Source of the DNA: an uncultured Clostridia bacterium
GTDB taxonomy: Bacteria > Bacillota > Clostridia > RUG12999
NCBI GenBank assembly: GCA_938005345.1
Contig: CALLNG010000509.1
Coordinates: forward strand, 1 to 7,866
Direction of reading: 5' to 3'
Length of the DNA stretch: 7,866 bases
The notes under the pieces are model-generated. The model ran no database searches and was not told where the DNA came from. It saw nothing but the letters and a program-made list of their open reading frames with translations. Positions 1-5,301 of this stretch are shown here, piece by piece (the stretch's first letter is position 1; every line of letters begins with the position of its first letter). The position numbers and the translations under genes were made by a program.

Positions 1-84
1 AGATATAATGCAACAACGGCGTCTGTAAGATGGAATTTCTTGGTTTTGTGCAGTCGTGTTGGGTTTTTGTGCTTCTTCCATCAT
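1..84 (-). CDS. Unrecognised protein, N-terminal fragment running off the left edge
   Basis: A leftward reading frame begins with two adjacent ATG codons (84-82 and 81-79) and stays open to the window edge, giving 28 residues. A ribosome binding site, AGGTGA (94 to 89), precedes it, and a near-consensus SigA promoter lies just upstream, so a real gene start is well supported although so little of it is visible. The N-terminus is polar and rich in Gln, Asn, Thr and Pro. It ends in a basic and then more hydrophobic stretch, YRRRCCIIS. This fits a cytosolic tail leading into a membrane segment, as in many LytR-CpsA-Psr or other single-pass envelope proteins, but that is inference and the family is not recognised. 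Either ATG could be used; the first lies 7 bases after AGG. The gene is divergent from walR and shares an intergenic region holding a WalR-type box, so it is a candidate WalR target. Confidence 0.7.
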   Translation of the reverse strand, partial: MMEEAQKPNTTAQNQEIPSYRRRCCIIS

Positions 85-117
85 AGATTCACCTACTTTG
101 TTTTAAATGCTTTCCCC

Positions 118-146
118 AGTATAATATATATTTTATGTGATGTCAA
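118..146 (-). promoter_or_regulatory. SigA-type promoter of the divergent leftward gene
   Basis: On the minus strand, a perfect -35 box TTGACA (146 to 141) is followed by a 17-base spacer and the -10 box TATACT (123 to 118). Transcription should begin near 111, leaving a leader of about 27 bases with the ribosome binding site at 94-89. The match is close to consensus, so strong basal transcription is expected unless a regulator limits it. The spacer is very AT-rich. Confidence 0.8.
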
Positions 147-161
147 CCGATTCTATGTGAT
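134..161. repeat. Direct repeat TATGTGAT around the divergent -35 box
   Basis: Two identical copies of TATGTGAT lie at 134-141 and 154-161, exactly 20 bases apart start to start, about two helical turns. On the minus strand one copy lies just upstream of the TTGACA -35 element and the other just downstream, touching its last base. The phasing and position suggest an operator acting on the leftward promoter, but no known regulator is recognised and the repeat could be chance in AT-rich DNA. Confidence 0.4.
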
Positions 162-173
162 TTTGGACACTTG

Positions 174-190
174 TTTACAATTTGTTTACA
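174..190 (-). promoter_or_regulatory. WalR-type operator (two TGTAAA half-sites)
   Basis: The minus strand reads TGTAAA-CAAAT-TGTAAA, a perfect fit to the published WalR (YycF) box, TGTWAH-N5-TGTWAH. On the plus strand the same bases form a 10-base direct repeat TTGTTTACAA (171-180 and 182-191) with an 11-base period, one helical turn, as expected for tandem binding by OmpR-family dimers. A weaker half-site, CATACA at 196-201, keeps the 11-base phase, and TGGACA at 164-169 is close to it, so up to four half-sites may exist. That would also fit a PhoP (PHO) box, TT(A/C/T)ACA. The site lies 28 bases upstream of the leftward -35 box and about 100 bases upstream of the predicted walR transcription start. 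Its position next to walR suggests autoregulation, control of the divergent gene, or both. Confidence 0.65.
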
Positions 191-248
191 AAATTCATAC
201 AATTCTGGGATAGCAAGATAGAAAAAAAGAGGAATTTGGAAAAAAGAC

Positions 249-278
249 TTGCATTATCGGGCACCCATCTGGTAAAAT
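249..278 (+). promoter_or_regulatory. Promoter of the walR-walK operon
   Basis: A partial -35 box TTGCAT (249-254) is followed by an 18-base spacer and the -10 box TAAAAT (273-278). The -10 is preceded by TGG (270-272), giving the extended -10 motif TGnTAAAAT that compensates for the weaker -35 and long spacer. Initiation would be near 285, leaving a leader of about 32 bases carrying AGGTGGG (301-307) 9 bases before the walR ATG. Confidence 0.6.
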
Positions 279-316
279 AAAAGAGAGTATGTCAAGAAGA
301 AGGTGGGCGAACAGTC

Positions 317-1024
317 ATGAAAGGATTACTGTTGATTGTGGAAGATGAGCAATCCATTTTGGATATTTTGCAGTTTAATCTGGAACGGGAAGGGTATCAG
401 ACGGAAACGGCAATGGATGGGGAAGAAGCGGTTGCGAAGGCAAAACAACTTCATCCGGATTTGATTTTGCTAGATGTGATGATTCCTAAAATCGACGGGT
501 TTGAAGTGTGCAAAATGGTGCGGAGTTTTTCCCAAGCGCCCATTATTATGCTGACGGCACGTACAGAAGAAGTGGACAAGATTTTAGGATTGGAACTGGG
601 TGCAGATGATTACATGACCAAGCCGTTTAGTATGCGTGAACTGATGGCGCGTATCAAGGCAAATATGCGGCGCATTCCAGTTGCAGTGGCACAGCCTACT
701 GACGTTATGGAAATGGGGGACTTGACCATTGATTGTGACCAATATGAAATTCGGCGCGGGCAAGAAAAAATTGAATTGACGCTGCGGGAATTTGAATTGA
801 TTCGGTTTTTGGCTTCCAGCCCGAACAAAGTGTTTTCTAGGGAAACCTTGCTGGAAAAAGTATGGGGCTATGAATATATTGGCGATGTCCGTACTGTTGA
901 TGTGACTGTACGGCGGCTGCGGGAAAAGCTGGAACGCAATCCGGCAGAGCCGGAATATGTTGTGACGAAACGGGGCGTGGGCTACTATTTTAATGCAGAA
1001 CCGTTTGAAAGTGCGCATAGTTAA
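317..1024 (+). CDS. walR: WalR-type OmpR-family response regulator
   Basis: This 235-aa cytosolic transcription factor is the output half of a two-component system. Residues 1-118 form the receiver domain, with acidic residues E9/D10, phospho-acceptor D53 in LLDVMIP, T80 in IIMLTAR and K102 in TKPFS. After a short Pro/Ala linker, residues 130-227 form a winged-helix DNA-binding domain. The segment VWGYEYIGDVRTVDVTVRRL followed by REKLERNP and RGVGYYF closely resembles WalR/YycF of Bacillota, the regulator of cell-wall hydrolase genes. ATG 317 is supported by AGGTGGG 9 bases upstream and by the conserved start of the receiver. walK follows after 15 bases. A perfect WalR-type box lies upstream, so autoregulation is plausible. 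PhoP is the main alternative, since PhoP and WalR are sister families; the DNA-binding domain and the operator favour WalR. Confidence 0.88.
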   Translation: MKGLLLIVEDEQSILDILQFNLEREGYQTETAMDGEEAVAKAKQLHPDLILLDVMIPKIDGFEVCKMVRSFSQAPIIMLTARTEEVDKILGLELGADDYMTKPFSMRELMARIKANMRRIPVAVAQPTDVMEMGDLTIDCDQYEIRRGQEKIELTLREFELIRFLASSPNKVFSRETLLEKVWGYEYIGDVRTVDVTVRRLREKLERNPAEPEYVVTKRGVGYYFNAEPFESAHS

Positions 1025-1039
1025 GGTGGATGGGAAAGC

Positions 1040-1378
1040 ATGTTCAAAAGCATAAAATGGAAACTAGAGCTTCTGGTGGTGATAGTTGCCGTCATTGTGG
1101 TGCTAATGACGGGAACATTTTTGGCACTGCGAACTACATATAATTATGGACAACAGTTTTGTGCGGAATTGCACATTAATGCAGGGGGAACTGGGAGCGC
1201 GGCTTGTACAAAAGGCTGTTGCGGAAGAGACAAATATGGCTGCGCTACGGCAACTCATTTTAACGGCGCTGGAGCAACAGGGCATTGCAGATGGGAAACA
1301 GGTTTTTGTGCTGAGTTCGCAAGGAACGGTAGTAATTGGAGGAGAGGAAGAGGGCAGTACTGCACTGCCGTACGGTGA
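1040..1378 (+). pseudogene. walK: 5' fragment of walK, cut off by a frameshift
   Basis: ATG 1040 has the ribosome binding site AAGGTGG (1023-1029) and lies 15 bases after walR, exactly where the kinase should start. The first residues, MFKSIKWKLEL, are typical of WalK, and a single membrane helix covers about residues 8-29. The segment LRTTYNYGQQFCAELHINAG then begins the extracellular domain. From about base 1187 the reading becomes an atypical Gly/Cys/Arg-rich stretch until the stop at 1378, while the true kinase sequence continues in another frame. The product as written would be a 112-aa membrane fragment without any signalling domain. Together with the next entry it represents one kinase gene, 1040-2846. 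Confidence 0.8.
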
Positions 1379-2846
1379 GACGAAAAATGTGCAGGCTGCT
1401 ATGCAGGGGCGGATTGGAAATGGGATTTCCTGGGGTTTCGGTACAGTGGCAGCCGATTATGCTTATCCTATTCAACAACCAGATGGTACGGTGTGGGCCG
1501 TAGTCTATGTGGTGGATATTAGCGGGAGCATTTCTGATAGCTTAAATGCACTGATTCATCTGATGCTGCAAGCTGCCGCAGTTGGAATTATTGTCGCATT
1601 GCTGATGGGAATGTGGATTGCACGTATGATTACCCGACCAGTTCGGGCGTTGACTGAGAAAGCGAAAAATATTGCCGAAGGACACTATGAGAAGGAAAAG
1701 AAGCGGTTGCCGCGGGATGAACTTGGCTTATTAAGTCAAACGTTAGACCAAATGGCGGTAGAATTGCAATCTGGCTTGAGCGAGATGGAAGCGGAAAAAG
1801 ATAAACTGGAAACGATTCAACGGTTTATGTCCGATGGAGTTATGGCTTTTGACGCTCAGGGAACTATGATACATATTAACCGGGCAGCTGCTAAAATGTT
1901 GAATTTGCCGGAGGAAGAAGCGCTTCAATTTGATATGTTTTTTCATTCGATTGGGATTCAAATTTCCATTGCGGAGCTCACGTTCAAAAGCGAGACGGTG
2001 TTGCAACGTTATTATGAAAAAGAAGGCCGTCATATTGAAATGTTGTTTGCCAGAATGAGCAAGGGAGAAAAAACAACGGGCGTTATCACTATGCTGCACG
2101 ATGTCACGCAGCAGCAAAAATTGGATGCAGCGCGGCGGGAATTTGTTGCGAATGTGTCTCATGAGCTGCGCACGCCGATTACCACCATCAAGAGTTATAC
2201 GGAAACAGTAATGGAGACGGAGGACTTGCCACGGGACGTACAAAAACGGTTTTTGGGTGTGGTAGAAAAAGAGGCTGACCGTATGACGAGGCTAATTCAT
2301 GACCTTTTGACGCTATCCAGTTTGGATCATGATAAAAATAGCCGGAAGGCAGAACGGTTTGATTTGTCCGGCTTGATTGCAGAAGTTGTGGACAAATTGC
2401 AGCTAGATAAAAAAATGGGACAGGAACTAACGTATACGCAAATTTCTAGTTTGCCCAAATTTCAGGCCAATCCAGACCGCATAGAACAGGTATTGACCAA
2501 TGTCATTTCCAATGCGCTTAAATATACGCCGGAATACGGGAAAATTCATGTGTTTTCCGGACATGTGTATGACTATATTTATATAAAGGTGCAGGATACG
2601 GGAATTGGAATTGCGGCAAAGTCGCTGCCACATGTATTTGAACGGTTTTATCGGACTGACCGGGCAAGAAGTAGAAATGAGGGAGGCACAGGTTTGGGGC
2701 TTGCTATTGCCAAGGAAATTGTAGAAGAGTATGGCGGTAGCATCTCAATTTCATCTGAAGTGGGAAAAGGGACGGAAGTACTAATGAAATTCCCACTGCA
2801 AAATGAAAAAAGTACCGGGAAATGGCTTGACAAAGTACAAGACTGA
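1146..2846 (+). CDS. walK: WalK-type sensor histidine kinase, main body (frameshifted, lacks first membrane helix)
   Basis: This 566-aa frame contains nearly all of a membrane sensor kinase that should phosphorylate WalR. It holds an extracellular sensor region (about 12-133), the second membrane helix (136-159), a HAMP linker (160-212), a PAS domain (about 220-325), HisKA with phospho-acceptor H339 in NVSHELRTP, and HATPase_c. The ATPase part has N-box residues N452 and N456, the G1 motif DTGIG at 484, the F-box FERFYR and the G2 motif GTGLGL at 514. HAMP-PAS-HisKA-HATPase is the WalK/VicK order. The ATG at 1146 and the one at 1179 have no ribosome binding site, and the first membrane helix is encoded in the preceding frame from 1040. 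Removing one G from 1184-1188 joins both parts into 601 aa, close to the roughly 610 aa of B. subtilis WalK. A sequencing error, a recent mutation or recoding could explain the split. PhoR is the alternative identity. Confidence 0.85.
   Translation: MDNSFVRNCTLMQGELGARLVQKAVAEETNMAALRQLILTALEQQGIADGKQVFVLSSQGTVVIGGEEEGSTALPYGETKNVQAAMQGRIGNGISWGFGTVAADYAYPIQQPDGTVWAVVYVVDISGSISDSLNALIHLMLQAAAVGIIVALLMGMWIARMITRPVRALTEKAKNIAEGHYEKEKKRLPRDELGLLSQTLDQMAVELQSGLSEMEAEKDKLETIQRFMSDGVMAFDAQGTMIHINRAAAKMLNLPEEEALQFDMFFHSIGIQISIAELTFKSETVLQRYYEKEGRHIEMLFARMSKGEKTTGVITMLHDVTQQQKLDAARREFVANVSHELRTPITTIKSYTETVMETEDLPRDVQKRFLGVVEKEADRMTRLIHDLLTLSSLDHDKNSRKAERFDLSGLIAEVVDKLQLDKKMGQELTYTQISSLPKFQANPDRIEQVLTNVISNALKYTPEYGKIHVFSGHVYDYIYIKVQDTGIGIAAKSLPHVFERFYRTDRARSRNEGGTGLGLAIAKEIVEEYGGSISISSEVGKGTEVLMKFPLQNEKSTGKWLDKVQD
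1184..1188 (+). other. Probable frameshift site in walK (GGGGG run)
   Basis: Codons of the upstream frame begin at 1181, 1184 and so on; those of the downstream frame begin at 1182, 1185 and so on. Dropping one G from this five-G run changes the reading to A-G-E-L-G-A-R-L and makes the two parts continuous. The shift could lie anywhere both frames are open (1110-1378), but coding character changes near here and this is the only obvious homopolymer there. Confidence 0.65.
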
Positions 2847-2855
2847 TGATATGAT
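2827..2855 (+). promoter_or_regulatory. SigA-type promoter of the GH112 phosphorylase gene, inside the end of walK
   Basis: A perfect -35 box TTGACA (2827-2832) is followed by a 17-base spacer and TATGAT (2850-2855), one mismatch from TATAAT. The -35 box lies within the last walK codons and the -10 box just after its stop. Predicted initiation near 2862 gives a leader of about 68 bases ending in the ribosome binding site at 2917-2923. The phosphorylase can therefore be transcribed independently of walRK. No clear catabolite-control (cre) site or leader hairpin was seen. Confidence 0.75.
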
Positions 2856-2916
2856 AAATCGTGCTGTTTTTAGAAAAAGATTTTATTGCTACTACATATT
2901 GGAAAATAAATGTTAT

Positions 2917-2923
2917 GGGAGGA
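2917..2923 (+). promoter_or_regulatory. Ribosome binding site fixing the GH112 start
   Basis: GGGAGGA lies 6 bases before ATG 2930. It decides against the longer in-frame GTG at 2861, which has no such site and coincides with the predicted transcription start. Confidence 0.85.
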
Positions 2924-2929
2924 AACAAC

Positions 2930-5077
2930 ATGGAAAAAGGAAGATTTACTTTACCTGGCGAACAAGGCATGGAAAAGGAAATCAAGCAATTAGTGGAAAA
3001 ATGGGGCGTTGATGCAGTGCGTGACAGCGATGGTACACAGCTATCCCAGGAAATTATTGATATGGGCCTGCAGGTGTATTCCACCATTTGCCTCGTTAGA
3101 ATGGATAATGAATATGCTAAGGCACATAAAGAGTATTTACAGCAAGAGTTTTTAACGTCAGAAAGTTATGTCGCCACAGAGGATGTTCTGCGCATTGACA
3201 TTATGGAAAAAGTATTTGCCCAGCAATTTGAGCCGAACTGCGATGTGGACATTAAAAAATATTGGCAGGTCATGGACCGTACGGAGGGCAAACCCATTGC
3301 GGGAGAAGACTGGGATTACGAAGAGGGAAAAGTCGTCATTAAGAAACTAAAAAAATGGCATAAGTACAGCGTTGATTTTCTGGCTTACCAGCTATGGGAG
3401 CCTGTTTCGATGTACAACCATCTGACGAACGACTGGAAAGAAGAGCATCGTATGCCAATTGATGTGCGCTATCCGGAAGTACAGGAGCATATTTTGACCA
3501 TTTTGGAAAAATGGCTGCAGGATCATCCTAAAACGGATGTTGTTCGTTTTACCACCTTTTTCTACTGCTTTGATTTGGTGTATAACCAGTTGGGAAAAGA
3601 AAAAATGGTCAACTGGTTTGGTTATTTGGCTTGCGTTTCGCCGCTGGCGCTGGAACAATTTGAACGGGAATATGGCTATGCTATGACCCCAGAAGATTTT
3701 ATTGACAACAAACGGTATAATACGCCGTTTAAGAATCCAACTAAGAAGTACTTAGACTGGATGGATTTCACCATGAAATTTGTTGCTGGCTTCGCTAAAA
3801 AATGTGTAGATTTGGTGCACCGGTATAACAAAAAAGCCATCATGTTCCTGGGAGACCACTGGGCGGGTACAGAGCCATATGGACCATATTTTCAGGAGAT
3901 TGGGCTAGATGCTGTGGTTGGCGCAGCAGGCGATGGCGTGACAACAAGAATGATTGCAGATATTCCGGTAGCAGAGACAGAAGCGCGGTTTTATCCTTAT
4001 TTTTTCCCGGATGTATTTTACGAAGGCGGGGATCCGGTGGGAGAGTCCACGCCGATTTGGATGAAATGCCGCCGTGCTATCATGAGAAAACCTATGGCGA
4101 GAATGGGATACGGCGGTTATTTGAGTTTGGCTTTAAAATTTCCGGACTTTGTGGACCACGTAACGGAAATTGCAACGCAGTTCAAATCTATTTGGAGCGA
4201 AGGCAAAGGCACCAAGCCGTATGTTGCGCCGTTTAAGGTAGCAGTACTCAATTCTTGGGGGAAACTTCGTTCTTGGCAGACCCATCAGGTGGCCCATTCT
4301 CTGTGGAATCAGCGTTGTTATTCCTATTTAGGCGCGATTGAAGCGTTGGCTGGATTCCCAATGGATGTAGAGTTCATTTGTTTTGATGATATTCGGGAGA
4401 ATGGCGTTCCAGAGGATGTGGGTGTGATTCTCAACGCTGGTGACAGTGGAACCGCTTGGAGCGGCGGCGAAAATTGGGCAGACCCCAAGGTTGTAGAAAC
4501 CATTCGGGAATGGGTTTACAACGGCGGCGGGCTGATTGGAATTGGGGAACCAACGGCCTGCGAACGCGAGGGAGAATTATTTATGCTGTCTGATATCCTA
4601 GGCGTGCAAAAAGAAATCGGCTTTACAGCAAGCAATAATAAACCTGCTTTTGAAGCGGACCGTAACCATTTTATTACCGCCGAGCTGAACGGGGAAGTGG
4701 ATTATGGGGAAGGCATGACGATGATATACCGCGCGGAGGATAGTGCGCAGATTTTGGATGTACAAAACCGGAGCTGCAACATGGCGGTGAATACCTTTGG
4801 CAAAGGCAGAAGTGTTTACTTTGCAGGTATGCCGTACAACAGTACAAATGCGAGATTGCTGTACCGCGCCATTTTCTGGGCGGCAAGCCGTGAAGAGGCA
4901 ATGGAAGAATTCTTTAGCGACAATCAAGAAGTGGAATGCAATGCCTATCCGGAAACAGGGCGGTTCTGCGCTGTAAATAATTCAACGGAAGTGCAAAAAG
5001 CAAATATCAAGGTGCATGGAAAAGAGATTGCCGTTGTATTGAAACCAATGGAATGCAAATGGATGGATATTGATTAA
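2930..5077 (+). CDS. gnpA: GH112 1,3-beta-galactosyl-N-acetylhexosamine phosphorylase (galacto-N-biose/lacto-N-biose phosphorylase)
   Basis: This 715-aa cytosolic enzyme should split galacto-N-biose or lacto-N-biose with phosphate to alpha-galactose 1-phosphate and GalNAc or GlcNAc, a step in using mucin glycans and milk oligosaccharides. There is no signal peptide, so the disaccharide must be imported. The N-terminus GRFTLP, followed by VDAVRDSDGT (27-36), is a family hallmark. Residues 1 to about 425 form the catalytic TIM barrel, with VVRFTTFFY (204-212), MFLGDHW (305-311) and MGYGGYLSLAL (392-402). D309 matches the general acid Asp313 of the Bifidobacterium longum enzyme. A glutamine-amidotransferase-like middle domain (about 433-655, GGGLIGIGEP at 532-541) and a small C-terminal beta domain follow. 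The family ranges from roughly 700 to 750 aa, so this one looks complete. GH112 also contains galactosyl-1,4-rhamnose phosphorylases; that specificity cannot be excluded by eye. The partner genes nahK, galT, galE and a sugar transporter are not in the window. Confidence 0.92.
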   Translation: MEKGRFTLPGEQGMEKEIKQLVEKWGVDAVRDSDGTQLSQEIIDMGLQVYSTICLVRMDNEYAKAHKEYLQQEFLTSESYVATEDVLRIDIMEKVFAQQFEPNCDVDIKKYWQVMDRTEGKPIAGEDWDYEEGKVVIKKLKKWHKYSVDFLAYQLWEPVSMYNHLTNDWKEEHRMPIDVRYPEVQEHILTILEKWLQDHPKTDVVRFTTFFYCFDLVYNQLGKEKMVNWFGYLACVSPLALEQFEREYGYAMTPEDFIDNKRYNTPFKNPTKKYLDWMDFTMKFVAGFAKKCVDLVHRYNKKAIMFLGDHWAGTEPYGPYFQEIGLDAVVGAAGDGVTTRMIADIPVAETEARFYPYFFPDVFYEGGDPVGESTPIWMKCRRAIMRKPMARMGYGGYLSLALKFPDFVDHVTEIATQFKSIWSEGKGTKPYVAPFKVAVLNSWGKLRSWQTHQVAHSLWNQRCYSYLGAIEALAGFPMDVEFICFDDIRENGVPEDVGVILNAGDSGTAWSGGENWADPKVVETIREWVYNGGGLIGIGEPTACEREGELFMLSDILGVQKEIGFTASNNKPAFEADRNHFITAELNGEVDYGEGMTMIYRAEDSAQILDVQNRSCNMAVNTFGKGRSVYFAGMPYNSTNARLLYRAIFWAASREEAMEEFFSDNQEVECNAYPETGRFCAVNNSTEVQKANIKVHGKEIAVVLKPMECKWMDID

Positions 5078-5142
5078 AAATAGTAAATGGGTGGAACAAG
5101 TTTTTCTATCTACTGGCATGTGAGCAAAACAAGATATAGAAG

Positions 5143-5168
5143 GGCGGTACAGTTTTTACTGTACCGCC
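5143..5168. terminator. Intrinsic terminator between convergent operons
   Basis: An 11-base perfect stem, GGCGGTACAGT paired with ACTGTACCGCC, encloses a TTTT loop. On the plus strand it is followed by TCTTTCT, a modest U-tract, 65 bases after the GH112 stop. On the minus strand it is followed by TTCTATATCTTGTTTT, 133 bases after the stop of the convergent kinase, so it may serve both directions. Apart from this hairpin and the small repeat at 5214, nothing is seen in the 224-base gap 5078-5301. Confidence 0.8.
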
Positions 5169-5213
5169 TCTTTCTGTAGTTGTGACCGTGTAAACAATAG
5201 TTTGATTTTTCTT

Positions 5214-5231
5214 GATACTAATGATACTAAT
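5214..5231. repeat. Tandem 9-base duplication GATACTAAT
   Basis: Two perfect head-to-tail copies of GATACTAAT lie in the non-coding gap between the terminator and the end of the minus-strand kinase. It looks like simple slippage duplication; no function is evident. Confidence 0.5.
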
Positions 5232-5301
5232 ATGGCCTCGTTGAAATGGCCCTTGTGTGGAAAGACGTATCAGGACGAAAGATGTTTCTTTTGGAATCCT
5301 G

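Noticed and set aside
584..1018. Long antisense open frame opposite walR
   Set aside because: Mirror of a well-supported gene; residue composition is atypical, with no ribosome binding site or recognisable domain.
1184..1188. Phase-variable G tract in walK
   Set aside because: Five Gs is too short for typical slipped-strand phase variation; a single error or mutation is more likely.
1743..2243. Antisense open frame opposite the walK PAS and HisKA region
   Set aside because: The sense strand carries clear kinase motifs; the antisense frame shows no family features.
2861..2929. In-frame GTG extension of the GH112 gene by 23 residues
   Set aside because: It has no ribosome binding site and lies at the predicted transcription start. 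The conserved GH112 N-terminus begins at ATG 2930, which has GGGAGGA 6 bases upstream.
5189..5194. TGTAAA as another WalR half-site near the terminator
   Set aside because: It is a lone half-site without a partner at 11-base spacing and lies between convergent gene ends.
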